Below are positions 51,701 to 60,620 of a DNA stretch of 64,000 bases, piece after piece. The translations under genes and the position numbers were made by a program. Position 1 is the first letter of the stretch; every line of letters begins with the position of its first letter. This DNA comes from Herbidospora galbida. Its GTDB lineage: Bacteria > Actinomycetota > Actinomycetes > Streptosporangiales > Streptosporangiaceae. The notes beneath the pieces are model-generated. The model searched no databases. It had not been told where the DNA came from and was given only the letters and a program-made list of their open reading frames with translations. Location: NCBI RefSeq assembly GCF_005233835.1, contig NZ_SZQA01000001.1, forward strand, positions 124,001 through 188,000, given 5' to 3'.

Positions 51701-53626
51701 CTACTTCGGGTTGGTGGCGCTCTTCGTGCGTGAGCGGGTGTTCAGTCCCATTCCGGTCGCGTTCGGATTGACGTACGGCGCCGGGGCCGGTTTCGGCTGG
51801 AACTCGATCTTCACCTTCTTCTGAACGGACGTGCCGGAGTCGGTCGGCCGAGGCCGTTTGACCGTCGCCTTCTTCTTCGGTGGTGCCTTCAGCTGGGTGC
51901 CCGGCGGGACCTTGGCCTGCCAGAGGGTGAGGGGCGGCGCGTCATCGGCCTCGTCGCCGCTTGAGTCGTAGCCGGTCTGATGGTCGCCGCCGCCGGTGGC
52001 GCTGGTCGTGATGCCGGTGATGACGGCGTTGCGGCCTTCTGGGGTCTTCACCGCCTCCAGCAGCAGCCGTTCGTCCTTGGACGGGTTGGCCTTCTCGTTG
52101 AGGCCGAGGAAGGCCGTCAGGATTTCGGGGTCGGTGAGCGCCTCGCCGGCGGGCCACGCGTAGGTCCTGAAGTGGGTGCCGGACGCGGTCAGCGGGAGGC
52201 CGTCGTCGTTCATCGTCTTGAGCATGCGCCAGCAGTGGAAGCAGCACAGTTTGGAGATGCCGATGGCGATCTCGGCCTCTCGGATCCGGCGTTTGATCGC
52301 CTCGATCCTGATCTCCCGTTCCGCTTCGGAGAGGCCGCCGTCGGTCTGCACGGCGCGGAGTTCCTCCTTGCGCTGGCGGTAGGCCGCGTCGGCCGCCCGC
52401 GTCTCGGCGTGCACCTTCGTCTCGTCCGGCGGCGCGTCGTAGTGGCCGACATGGGCGACGACCTGCATGTTCTTCCAGTCCTGCTGCATCTGCGAGAGGA
52501 AGGAGATGGTCTTCCTGAGCCGACGTTCCGCCCTGGCCAGCTGGTCGGGCCTGATGCCGCCCTTGCGGACCTCCAGGCCACCGGCCACCATCTCGTCGTA
52601 CAGCGCGGAGGTCTCCTGGGCCATCTGGTTGGCGGCGCCTTCTGCGGCGGAGATCAGCCGGAAGAAGTCGGTGTCCATGTCGGCGTCGGGTCTGTTGGCG
52701 AACAGGTGCACGTCCTCCAGTTTGGAGACCGCCACGGCGACGCATTCGCGGGTCGTCTTCAGGTTGAACAGGACCCAGGCGAGCCGATCGAGCTGCCGCT
52801 GCCGTTTCAGGTCGGCGGGCAGGGCCCGGCGGGCTGCGATCGTGCCGCCGGTGCTTTCGCGCTCGCGTTTGATCAGTACGTCGATCTGGCGCCGGACCGC
52901 TTGGACGATCTTGTCGTGGCCGGTGCGGTCGGGTGCGGTGAACTCCGCCGACGGGTCGCCGAAGAGGACACGCCTGCCGAGGGCGCGTTCGAAGCCCTCC
53001 ATGTCGCCGCCGGTGGCGACGATCATCTCCGTGACGACCTCGTTCGTGGCGGTGTCGTAGGTGCTGTGGTGGTCGACCATGGCGTTGGCCAGAACTTCGT
53101 TCCACGACCCGTCTTCGATGCCGAAGATCCGGGCCAGCGCGATCCCGGCGGTGTCCCGGACCGACAGCGGCAGTCCCATGGTCTTGGTGACGATGTCGTC
53201 GGCCCAGGAGTCGGCGGTGATGTCCTGGATCTGACTGAGCCAGGCGACCATGCCGTCGACGCTCAGCAGGTCGTTGACGCCGAGTTTCGCCTTGATCCTC
53301 TGGGCGAAGGCGTTGTCCTCGGCCATCTCGTTGACCAGGTCGGTGTACTCCCACGCGGCGAGACTGAGCAGCTCGGGGTCGGAAGCGCCGCCGCTGCCGC
53401 CGTCGTTGACGTTGTCGTTGTCGGCGGTGGAGATGACGCGCGGCTTCGCCTGCGGCGTGGCGAACCGGGGCTCCTTCGCCTTGCTCGGCGGTAACCCGCC
53501 GACGCCCTGCTCCGAATCCCCCTCGGAGTCCAACTGGCCGGACGACCGGTGGTGCTTGGAAGCCGACGTCTTCGTGTTCGTGGACCTGCTTTTCTCCTTG
53601 GTCCGCTTCTTCTTCTTGAACGCCAT
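51701..53626 (-). CDS. Large protein with a cytidine-deaminase-like (OTT_1508-like) domain
   Basis: 641 aa from ATG 53626 (GGGAG upstream). N-terminus strongly basic (MAFKKKKRTKEKSRS), then a helical region to about 390. Residues 400-490 carry H406-A-E408 (VHAETRAADAAYRQRK) and, after a helical insertion, C461-C462-x2-C465 in IGISKLCCFHCWRMLK. HAE plus CxxC is the zinc and catalytic signature of the deaminase fold; the ISKLCC form resembles the OTT_1508-like group (family from memory). The tail has KKK and KRPRP clusters. No signal peptide, secretion marker or immunity gene is obvious. Target (nucleotide, RNA or DNA) unknown. Confidence 0.65.
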   Translation of the reverse strand: MAFKKKKRTKEKSRSTNTKTSASKHHRSSGQLDSEGDSEQGVGGLPPSKAKEPRFATPQAKPRVISTADNDNVNDGGSGGASDPELLSLAAWEYTDLVNEMAEDNAFAQRIKAKLGVNDLLSVDGMVAWLSQIQDITADSWADDIVTKTMGLPLSVRDTAGIALARIFGIEDGSWNEVLANAMVDHHSTYDTATNEVVTEMIVATGGDMEGFERALGRRVLFGDPSAEFTAPDRTGHDKIVQAVRRQIDVLIKRERESTGGTIAARRALPADLKRQRQLDRLAWVLFNLKTTRECVAVAVSKLEDVHLFANRPDADMDTDFFRLISAAEGAANQMAQETSALYDEMVAGGLEVRKGGIRPDQLARAERRLRKTISFLSQMQQDWKNMQVVAHVGHYDAPPDETKVHAETRAADAAYRQRKEELRAVQTDGGLSEAEREIRIEAIKRRIREAEIAIGISKLCCFHCWRMLKTMNDDGLPLTASGTHFRTYAWPAGEALTDPEILTAFLGLNEKANPSKDERLLLEAVKTPEGRNAVITGITTSATGGGDHQTGYDSSGDEADDAPPLTLWQAKVPPGTQLKAPPKKKATVKRPRPTDSGTSVQKKVKIEFQPKPAPAPYVNPNATGMGLNTRSRTKSATNPK

Positions 53627-53669
53627 CGCCGGCTCCCGTGGTCTCGCACTGAACCCGTGCACACGGTAA

Positions 53670-54013
53670 CCGGCCGACTCCGGCAATGAAAGACCGCTGA
53701 TTCTGGATGATCGCACCGAAGGCGATGCGTCCGCCGGAGTCGCCCGTCTCGTTCTGGCCGGCATTTCGCCCGAGGAGTACGCCGTGTTCACACGGGCCTA
53801 TAGGAACGAGGTCACGGCCTGGGATGTCTTCAAGGTACTGCGGGACAGATCGACGTCGACCCCGACTCTGCCTCCACGCTCGACGCCTACCCCCATGCGC
53901 CGGCCTGGCGGCGCAAATGCGCCGATGCCCTGGCTACCTTGGCTGCCTACGCTCGGACCAAATGGCGCATCCTGGCCGAGGGACAGCAGCCCGGACCTAA
54001 CCTGTCGGAATAG
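53670..54013 (+). pseudogene. Unrecognised frameshifted coding remnant
   Basis: One frame reads AGVARLVLAGISPEEYAVFT then RAYRNEVTAWDVFKVLRD; about 53850 the frame changes to QIDVDPDSASTLDAYPHAPA, ending with a stop at 54011-54013. It looks like one small helical protein with a single-base deletion and no start codon. Function unknown. Confidence 0.4.
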
Positions 54014-54196
54014 GTGCCTCCAGAGATCGCTTCCCGCGTGGGAGGTGATCGTTTCCCAGAACCGTCGGGTGGCCTTACACGTCAGGCATTCAGCGATCTT
54101 CGGACGGCGGCGTCCACCGACTCGTGGATCTCCTGCTCGATGAAAGACGTCGGGCAGGGTCAGCCGCTCCAGGACCATGGCTGATCGCTGGGACGG

Positions 54197-54225
54197 GGTG
54201 CATCTAGGTACACCCCAGGCTGGGG
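54197..54225. promoter_or_regulatory. Palindromic elements upstream of the carboxylesterase
   Basis: GGTGCATCTAGGTACACC (54197-54214) is an imperfect palindrome (14 of 18) followed by CCCCAGGCTGGGG (54213-54225), a perfect 6-bp-arm one. They lie 46-74 bp before the esterase start and may be operators. The surrounding 54014-54270 has no supported gene. Confidence 0.4.
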
Positions 54226-54270
54226 TTCAGCGCCATTACCCCCTCGTACCGCCGTCCCTAGGTTCGTGAC

Positions 54271-55824
54271 GTGACATTGATGCGTACTCTCAGCTCAGCC
54301 GTTTTCAGCTTGGCAATAGTCATCGCAGGGGCCGCGCCGGCGGATGCGGCCTCGCAGGATGTCGTACGGACCGATACGGGTCAGGTGCGAGGCGAGGTCG
54401 CCCGGGACCACCGGATCTTCCAGGGCATCCCCTACGCCGCTTCTCCCGTCGGCGACCTGCGCTGGCAGTCGCCCCATCCGGTGACCGCCTGGCGTGGTGT
54501 CCGCGCCGCGACACGCCCCGGCGACAGGTGTGCCCAGTCCACGGATCTGTGGGGGTTGCCGGCCGGCGACAGCGAGGACTGCCTCTACCTCAACGTGACC
54601 GCCCCGCGCTCGGCCACTCCGCGCCGCCCTAGGCCCGTCATGGTCTGGTTGCACGGCGGCAGCCTGACGAAGGGGGCCGGCAGCGACTACGACGCCACCC
54701 GCCTGGCCACGCGCGGCGACGTCGTGGTGGTCACCGTAAACTACCGGCTTGGCGTGTTCGGCTTCTTCGGGCATCCCGGACTGGCGGGCAGCGGGGCCTA
54801 CGGGCTGGAGGACCAGCAGGCGGCATTGCGCTGGGTCCAGCGCAACATCGCGGCCTTCGGAGGCGACCCACGCAACGTCACGTTGTTCGGGGAGTCCGCC
54901 GGAGCGCAGTCGGTGTGCGCCCAGCTGGCATCGCCCACCGCCGCCGGCCTCTTCCACCGGGCGATCACCCAAAGCACGTTCTGCTCCCAGACCGCCTTCA
55001 CCGGCAGCCGCCTGAGGCCGGTCGTGGACCTCCCGATGTGGGTTCCCAAGGCCGCCCACGAGGCGCACGGAACCACCACCGCCACCGCGCTCGGCTGTAC
55101 CGATCCGAAGACAGCCGTCACCTGCCTGCGCGGCCAGCCCGTCTCCAAGCTCCTCGCGCAGGAGCCGCTCGCCCTTCCGGGCTACGGCAACGCCGTACTG
55201 CCTGCCGATCCCGAGGCTGTCTTCGCGCAGGGCCGCTTCCACCGCGTGCCGATCCTCACCGGCATCACCCGTGACGAGGGGACCCTGTTCACCGCGCTGA
55301 TCTTCCCCGGTCTCGCCGAGCAGGAATACCAGAAGGGCCTGCGGGACATCTTCGGTGACAACGCCGCGGCGATCGCGGCGAAATACCCGTCCCGTGGACG
55401 GCCGACGCAAGCCGTAGCGGCGATCATGAGCGATCTCGACTGGGCGTGGGCCGGTCGTGCCAGTGACCGAATGCTCAGTGAGCACACCCCGGTCTACTCC
55501 TACGGGTTCGCCGACCGTACCGCCCCGCCGATCTTCCCCCTTCCCGGTGGCGTGGAGCCGCTCGCCTCGCACGGATCGGAGCTGTCGTTCCTGTTCCCCG
55601 GCACCCCGCTCACCCGCGAGCAGCGGAAACTCGGCGACATGATGATCACATACTGGTCGCGCTTCGCGGCGACTGGTGACCCCAACGCGCCTGGCCTGCC
55701 GCGCTGGAAGCCCGTGCGCACCGGGCACGTCCATCGCCTGGCCCCGGGACCCGGTGGCGTCGGCGTCTACGATCAGGACGCCCTCCACAAACTGGGTTTC
55801 TGGGACCGCCTGGCCGGCCACTGA
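54271..55824 (+). CDS. Secreted type B carboxylesterase
   Basis: 517 aa from GTG 54271 (ATG 54280 is equally possible). Sec signal MRTLSSAVFSLAIVIAGAAP, then ADA. Alpha/beta hydrolase of the carboxylesterase/cholinesterase type: oxyanion loop VWLHGGSL, nucleophile GESAGA, PVGDLRWQ and SEDCLYLNV near the N-terminus, and the His region with LASHGSELSFLFPG. It should cleave carboxylic esters outside the cell. Confidence 0.92.
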   Translation: MTLMRTLSSAVFSLAIVIAGAAPADAASQDVVRTDTGQVRGEVARDHRIFQGIPYAASPVGDLRWQSPHPVTAWRGVRAATRPGDRCAQSTDLWGLPAGDSEDCLYLNVTAPRSATPRRPRPVMVWLHGGSLTKGAGSDYDATRLATRGDVVVVTVNYRLGVFGFFGHPGLAGSGAYGLEDQQAALRWVQRNIAAFGGDPRNVTLFGESAGAQSVCAQLASPTAAGLFHRAITQSTFCSQTAFTGSRLRPVVDLPMWVPKAAHEAHGTTTATALGCTDPKTAVTCLRGQPVSKLLAQEPLALPGYGNAVLPADPEAVFAQGRFHRVPILTGITRDEGTLFTALIFPGLAEQEYQKGLRDIFGDNAAAIAAKYPSRGRPTQAVAAIMSDLDWAWAGRASDRMLSEHTPVYSYGFADRTAPPIFPLPGGVEPLASHGSELSFLFPGTPLTREQRKLGDMMITYWSRFAATGDPNAPGLPRWKPVRTGHVHRLAPGPGGVGVYDQDALHKLGFWDRLAGH

Positions 55825-56040
55825 CACCAGCCGCGATCAGCGAGGCCGAAGCGGGCACAGCGCGTAGCGGGACGGTAGTCACACCTCCCCGGGCATCTGG
55901 CCGAGGCCGACGTCACCCGTGAGAGAAGCCCGCCCGGCATCTCTTTCATCGCGCCCAGGGCGGCGGACGCTCTGTTGTCGTGGCCACTAGCCTGCACCCG
56001 GGGACGTCGGCGAGGAGGCCGTCCCGGCGTGGGCAGGGTT

Positions 56041-56928
56041 TCACGGCTCCGGGCGGGTGAGGTCGAGCCGGGCCAGCCGGTCGGGGTCGGACAGGATGTC
56101 GATCGCGGCGATCTTGCCGTCGGAGATGGTGAAGCTCATGACGGAGATGAGCCGGTCATCGATGGTGTTGACCAGGCCGGCGAGGCCGTTGATGATCGCC
56201 GGGTGAGGGGTGGCGCTGGTGGCCATGCGCTGGAAGGTGGCGAGCTGCCCGGCCACGACCGCGACGCCGCGGATGACCTTCATGCCGCCGGTGAGGATCC
56301 CGCCGTCGGCGCGCAGCACCACGTCGGGGTCGAGAATGGACACCAGCGCGTCGAAGTCGCCGCCCCGTGCGGCGGCCAGGAACGCCTTCACCACCCGCCG
56401 CTGACTGGCCAGGTCGGTGTCGGGGTTCGGGGTCGCGCCGCGGACTCGCCGGCGCGCCCGGCTGGCGAGCTTCTTGGCCGCCACGGGAGTGCGGTCCACG
56501 ATGAGCGCGATCTGCTCGAACGGCAGACCGAACATGTCATGGAGCACGAACGCCAGCCGTTCGGCCGGGGTCAGCGACTCCAGCACGACCAGCAGCGCCA
56601 GGCCCACCGAGTCGGCCAGCAGCACTTCCTGCTCCGGGCCGGCGGCATCCGGAAGGCTGACCACCGGATCGGGCAGGCGGTCCTCCAGCGACTCCTCGCG
56701 CCGGGACTTACGGGCACGCAGCATGTCGAGGCACACCCGGCCCACCACAGTGGTCAGCCAGCCACCGAGGTTGTCGATATCACCCGAGTCCGAACGCGCC
56801 AGCCGCAGCCACGCCTCCTGGACCGCGTCCTCGGCCTCGCTCAGCGAGCCGAGCATGCGGTAGGCGACCGCCTTCAGATGGGGCCGGTGCCCCTGGAACT
56901 GGTCTGCCAGAAAGTCATGGGGCGTCAC
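56041..56928 (-). CDS. ECF41-like RNA polymerase sigma factor with SnoaL-like C-terminal domain
   Basis: 295 aa. Sigma region 2 (LKAVAYRMLGSLSEAEDAVQ, then EAWLRL) and region 4 (LTPAERLAFVLHDMFGLPFE, then PVAAKKLASRARRRV) are intact. Residues 180-295 form an NTF2/SnoaL-like domain ending AAIDILSDPDRLARLD, as in ECF41 factors, where this domain modulates activity in place of an anti-sigma factor. Its own promoter and two others share one pattern (see 56965, 57005, 59692), so it likely controls the serine hydrolase, MFS and AhpD-like genes. Confidence 0.9.
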   Translation of the reverse strand: MTPHDFLADQFQGHRPHLKAVAYRMLGSLSEAEDAVQEAWLRLARSDSGDIDNLGGWLTTVVGRVCLDMLRARKSRREESLEDRLPDPVVSLPDAAGPEQEVLLADSVGLALLVVLESLTPAERLAFVLHDMFGLPFEQIALIVDRTPVAAKKLASRARRRVRGATPNPDTDLASQRRVVKAFLAAARGGDFDALVSILDPDVVLRADGGILTGGMKVIRGVAVVAGQLATFQRMATSATPHPAIINGLAGLVNTIDDRLISVMSFTISDGKIAAIDILSDPDRLARLDLTRPEP

Positions 56929-56964
56929 GGTCGTCTTCCTCTCATCTCAGCCACGTCGGAGCGC

Positions 56965-56992
56965 TGACGCATCAAAGCAGTCAAAGGTGACC
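56965..56992 (-). promoter_or_regulatory. ECF sigma promoter, autoregulatory copy
   Basis: Minus strand GGTCACCTT-N13-GCGTCA, 37 bp before the sigma ATG. Same spacing and elements as the two plus-strand copies. Confidence 0.75.
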
Positions 56993-57004
56993 GCGAACGC
57001 ATCC

Positions 57005-57032
57005 GGTCACCTTTCCTCCGGACCATCCGTCA
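57005..57032 (+). promoter_or_regulatory. ECF sigma promoter before the serine hydrolase-MFS operon
   Basis: GGTCACCTT-N13-CCGTCA, 40 bp before ATG 57072. Elements and 13-bp spacing are identical to the copy at 59692. ECF41 promoters are known as TGTCACA...CGTC, which this resembles. Confidence 0.78.
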
Positions 57033-57071
57033 CGCCGGCGACCAACACTTACTCACGAAGGGTTGCCGACG

Positions 57072-58220
57072 ATGAGCAGGATGAATGTCCACGGAACGGT
57101 GGCGGACGGCTTCGAGCAGGTGCGCGAGGCGTTCGCCGCGGTGGTGGCCGAGCAGGACGGCCAGGTGGGCGCGCAGCTGACCGCCTACGCGCACGGTCGG
57201 CGGGTGGCCGACCTGTGGGCGGGTCCGGAGGTGAGCGGTGACACGCTGACCGGGGTCTACTCCTCCACCAAGGGCGCCGCGACGCTGGTGGCGGCGCTAC
57301 TGGTCCAGGAAGGCGTCCTCGACCTGGACGAGCCGGTGGCCCAGCACTGGCCGGAGTTCGGCGCCGCCGGCAAGGGCGGGATCACGCTGCGGGATGTGCT
57401 GACTCACCGTTCCGGCGTCATCGGCGTCGACGGCGGGCTGTCGGCGGCCGAGCTGGCCGACGACGCGGTGATCGCGCGCCGCCTGGCCGGGCGGCGGCCG
57501 TACTGGAAGCCCGGCTCCGCCTACGGCTACGGCGGATTCGTTTCGTTCGCCATGGTGAACGAGGTGATCCGGCGGGTGACCGGGAAGTCGCTCCAGCAGG
57601 TCTACGACGAGCGCATCCGGGTGCCGTACGGGCTCGACCTCTACCTGGGGTTGCCCGAGTCCGAGGAGGAGCGGTTCCGGCCGGTCCAGTGGTGGACGGC
57701 CACGCCGGAGCAGGAGGCCGCGTTCTGGTCTAACGTGCCTGGTCCGCACAGCATCCTCGGCATCGGCTACGGGCTCAACAGGACCCCGCCGCTGGACCAG
57801 GTGGCTTTTGCCAACACCCGCATCGTCCGCGCGAACGGTCCGGCGTCGGCTGGCGGGGTGGGCAGCGCGCGCGGTCTGGCCGGCCTGTACGCGGCGGCCG
57901 TCTGGGGCATCGACGGACGCCCTCCGCTGCTCAAGCAGGACACCGTCGGGGAGTTCTCCATGCTGCATTCCACCGGCGGCGATCTGGTCCGTGGCGAGCA
58001 GGGCAACTACGCGGTCGGGTTCCAGGCCAAGGGCTTGCAATATGCGTTCCTCAGCGCGAACGCGTTCGGCCACGACGGCTCGGCCGGTTCTGAGTCCTTC
58101 GCCGACCCGGTCAGCGGCGTCGCCTTCGGCTACACACGGCGTCGTTTCGGCTTCGGCTGGTCCTACCCCGAGCACGACCGGCTCGCCACCGCCGTCCACC
58201 GCGCCGCCACCGCCTCCTGA
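57072..58220 (+). CDS. Serine beta-lactamase-like hydrolase (class C/EstB type)
   Basis: 382 aa from ATG 57072 (GAAGGG upstream). Catalytic SSTK (SxxK) in VYSSTKGAATLV, Tyr motif YGYGG (YxN-like), and FGHDG near the C-terminus in place of KTG, as in esterase-type members. No signal peptide, so a cytosolic esterase or peptidase rather than antibiotic resistance. In an operon with the MFS exporter, 9 bp apart, driven by the ECF promoter at 57005. Confidence 0.88.
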   Translation: MSRMNVHGTVADGFEQVREAFAAVVAEQDGQVGAQLTAYAHGRRVADLWAGPEVSGDTLTGVYSSTKGAATLVAALLVQEGVLDLDEPVAQHWPEFGAAGKGGITLRDVLTHRSGVIGVDGGLSAAELADDAVIARRLAGRRPYWKPGSAYGYGGFVSFAMVNEVIRRVTGKSLQQVYDERIRVPYGLDLYLGLPESEEERFRPVQWWTATPEQEAAFWSNVPGPHSILGIGYGLNRTPPLDQVAFANTRIVRANGPASAGGVGSARGLAGLYAAAVWGIDGRPPLLKQDTVGEFSMLHSTGGDLVRGEQGNYAVGFQAKGLQYAFLSANAFGHDGSAGSESFADPVSGVAFGYTRRRFGFGWSYPEHDRLATAVHRAATAS

Positions 58221-58229
58221 GGAGGCCAC

Positions 58230-59675
58230 ATGCCCTCGCACTCCGAAACCCGTAACACCAGCTTCGCCCTGCTGGTGATCGCGGCCGCGCAGTTGCTGAT
58301 GGTGATGGACGGCACCATCGTGACGGTGGGCCTGCCCGTCATCGGAACCGGGCTCGGCGTAGCTGAGGCCGACTTGGACTGGGTGCTCACCTCCTACGCC
58401 CTGGTCTTCGGCGGCCTGCTGCTGGCCGGTGGCCGCGCCGGCGACATGTTCGGCCGCCGCAGGATGTTCCGCGCGGGGCTGGTCGTCTTCCTGGCCGCCT
58501 GCCTGCTGGGCGGCCTGGCCGGCAACGGGAGCATGCTGATCGCCGCCCGGGCCCTGCAGGGCGTCGGTGCCGCGATCGTCGCCCCGGCCGCGCTGTCCCT
58601 GCTGGCCGACACCTTTCCCGCCGGGCCCAAGCGCAACAAGGCGCTCGGCGTGTACGGCGCCATGGGCGGCCTCGGTTCGGTTGCCGGCCTGCTGCTGGGC
58701 GGCGCCCTCACCGAGTACGTGGGCTGGCGATGGATCATGTTCGTCAACATCCCCATCGCGCTGCTGGTCCTGGCCGGGACATTCGCTCTGGTGCCCGGCA
58801 CCCGCGAGCGCGGCGGCCTCGACCTGCCCGGCGCGGTCACGGTGACGCTCGCCCTCGGTGCGCTGGTGTACGCGATCAACCGGGCCGGCTCGCATGGTGT
58901 CGGCGACGGGCTCACCGTGACCTCCGGAGCGGTTGCCGTGGCGCTGCTCGTGGCGTTCGCGTTCATCCAGCGCGGCGCGCGCAGCGCGATGCTGCCATCA
59001 GGCGTGCTGACCGACCGCGGCAGGCTCGGTGCGAATCTGGTCATGCTGCTCATGGGCGCCGGGCAGTTGGCCACCTTCTACTTCCTCACCCTGTACATGC
59101 AGACGATCAAGCAGTACTCGCCCATGATCACTGGCCTGGCCTATCTGCCGTTCGCCATCGGCATCGGCATCGGCTCCGGTGTCATCGGCCCCAGACTGCA
59201 GGCCCGCACCTCCACGCGGATCGTCCTGGCGACCGGGATGGCGGTGGCCGCCGCGGCGATGGGCTGGTTCAGCCTGCTGACCCCGGACCAGAATCCCCTG
59301 CTTGTGCTGCTGCCCGCCCAGCTCGCCGGCGGCATCGGCCTGGGCATCGGCTTCGTCGCGGCCACCATCGGCGGCGTACAGGGCGTCGCCTCGCGCGACT
59401 CCGGCATCGCTTCCGGCTTGGTCAACACCAGCCAGCAGATCGGCGGCGCCCTCGGTCTGGCCGTCCTGGCCGGCATCGCCGTCACCGCCACCACGAGCCA
59501 ACCGGCAGGCACTCCCCTGCACCACGCGCTCACCAGCGGCTACACCACCGGCATGCTCGGCGCGGGCGGCTTCTACCTGGCCGCGATCCTTACCGCCGTC
59601 CTCCTCCTGCGCCCCCAGCCCGCGAGCCGGGACGCCGAGCCCACGCCGGAAACCCTCGGCAGCACACCCGGATGA
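58230..59675 (+). CDS. MFS exporter, DHA2/EmrB type
   Basis: 481 aa, about 14 helices. MVMDGTIVTVGLPVIG in helix 1, GRAGDMFGRRRMF (motif A) after helix 2, GALTEYVGWRWIMFVNIP (motif C region). GAGGAGG precedes the ATG. Co-transcribed with the serine hydrolase under the ECF sigma factor. Confidence 0.9.
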   Translation: MPSHSETRNTSFALLVIAAAQLLMVMDGTIVTVGLPVIGTGLGVAEADLDWVLTSYALVFGGLLLAGGRAGDMFGRRRMFRAGLVVFLAACLLGGLAGNGSMLIAARALQGVGAAIVAPAALSLLADTFPAGPKRNKALGVYGAMGGLGSVAGLLLGGALTEYVGWRWIMFVNIPIALLVLAGTFALVPGTRERGGLDLPGAVTVTLALGALVYAINRAGSHGVGDGLTVTSGAVAVALLVAFAFIQRGARSAMLPSGVLTDRGRLGANLVMLLMGAGQLATFYFLTLYMQTIKQYSPMITGLAYLPFAIGIGIGSGVIGPRLQARTSTRIVLATGMAVAAAAMGWFSLLTPDQNPLLVLLPAQLAGGIGLGIGFVAATIGGVQGVASRDSGIASGLVNTSQQIGGALGLAVLAGIAVTATTSQPAGTPLHHALTSGYTTGMLGAGGFYLAAILTAVLLLRPQPASRDAEPTPETLGSTPG

Positions 59676-59691
59676 AATTGACCGCCTCACA

Positions 59692-59719
59692 GGTCACCTT
59701 CGCCCCATGCGATCCGTCA
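59692..59719 (+). promoter_or_regulatory. ECF sigma promoter before the AhpD-like gene
   Basis: GGTCACCTT-N13-CCGTCA, 36 bp before ATG 59756. Matches the sigma and hydrolase promoters exactly in spacing. Confidence 0.78.
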
Positions 59720-59755
59720 TAGCAGTGATCCAACATTCGAGAGGAAATCCCCACC

Positions 59756-60238
59756 ATGACCACCACCCAGTCACGCCTGCCCAACCCCGCCGTGCTGGTC
59801 CCCGAGCTCAAGGACATCGGCGGCGCCCTGTACAAGGCGACCGGGAACGGCGCTATCCCGCAGACCACCATCAGCCTGGTCCAGCTGCGCGTCGGCCAGA
59901 TCGCCGGCAGCACGTACCTGACCGTTCTGCACACCGGCAACCTGCGCAAGGCCGGCGTCACCGAGGAGAGCATCACCGCGGTGGCCTCCTGGCGGGACGC
60001 GCCCTTCTTCACCGACGCCGAACGGGTCGCGCTGGAACTGGTCGAATCCGTGCTCACCCCGAACCCGTCCGGCGAGCGCGTCCCCGACGAGCTCTACGCC
60101 CGGGCGTCCGAGCAGTACGACGACAAGGCGCTCGCCACCCTCATCATGGCCATCGGCCAGGTCTGCTTCTTCCTCCCCCTCGCCCTCATCGGCAAGCCGC
60201 TGCCGGGTGTGTCGCCGGCGGAGCAGTGGAGGCCGTAA
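59756..60238 (+). CDS. AhpD/CMD-like protein without redox cysteines (ECF41 partner)
   Basis: 160 aa of the carboxymuconolactone decarboxylase-like family. Where AhpD homologues have QINGCxYCxxMH, this reads QIAGSTYLTVLHT: both catalytic cysteines are replaced by Ser and Leu. ECF41 sigma factors are typically linked to such COE proteins. The fold should be intact, but peroxidase chemistry at the CxxC is not possible. Ends before a terminator hairpin. Confidence 0.85.
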   Translation: MTTTQSRLPNPAVLVPELKDIGGALYKATGNGAIPQTTISLVQLRVGQIAGSTYLTVLHTGNLRKAGVTEESITAVASWRDAPFFTDAERVALELVESVLTPNPSGERVPDELYARASEQYDDKALATLIMAIGQVCFFLPLALIGKPLPGVSPAEQWRP

Positions 60239-60252
60239 CGCTCCAAAATGCC

Positions 60253-60287
60253 CAGGGCGAGGACGCGGCAACCCGTACCTCGCCCTG
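60253..60287. terminator. Hairpin terminator
   Basis: CAGGGCGAGG (60253-60262) pairs perfectly with CCTCGCCCTG (60278-60287), loop 15 nt, 14 bp after the AhpD-like stop. Confidence 0.78.
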
Positions 60288-60354
60288 TCCGGGGCCAGAT
60301 CAGGGCTGGGCCCACGCTCGTCCGGCACACCGACATCCCGAGGAGAAACGAGTT

Positions 60355-60414
60355 ATGCACGCGCGGATGGCCAATCCTGCCTACCTGGTGCCGCACGCGA
60401 GCCCGGCAAGGTGA
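60355..60414 (+). pseudogene. Truncated start of a second AhpD/CMD-like gene
   Basis: A strong AGGAG ribosome binding site precedes ATG 60355; the peptide MHARMANPAYLVPHASPAR mirrors the start of the gene at 59756 (LPNPAVLVPEL) but stops after 19 residues. It is probably a paralogue cut by a deletion. The following 60415-60620 holds an open frame GTGDLNLSNSGDQVILREIV that resembles a lamin-tail-like strand pattern, not assignable. Confidence 0.45.
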
Positions 60415-60620
60415 TCACCGTGTTCGGCGCGGCCTCCGCGATCCCCGGCGGCGTCGCGGGGGTGGCCGCCGGCACCGGTGACCTCAACCTGTCCAACAGC
60501 GGCGACCAGGTGATCCTTCGCGAAATCGTCCGGAACGACGGTCCAGTCGATGACCTACACGTCGAGCCGGGCGAACTCCGACGGCGTGTCGAGGTCGGGC
60601 ACGTCGACGGCGAGGACGCC

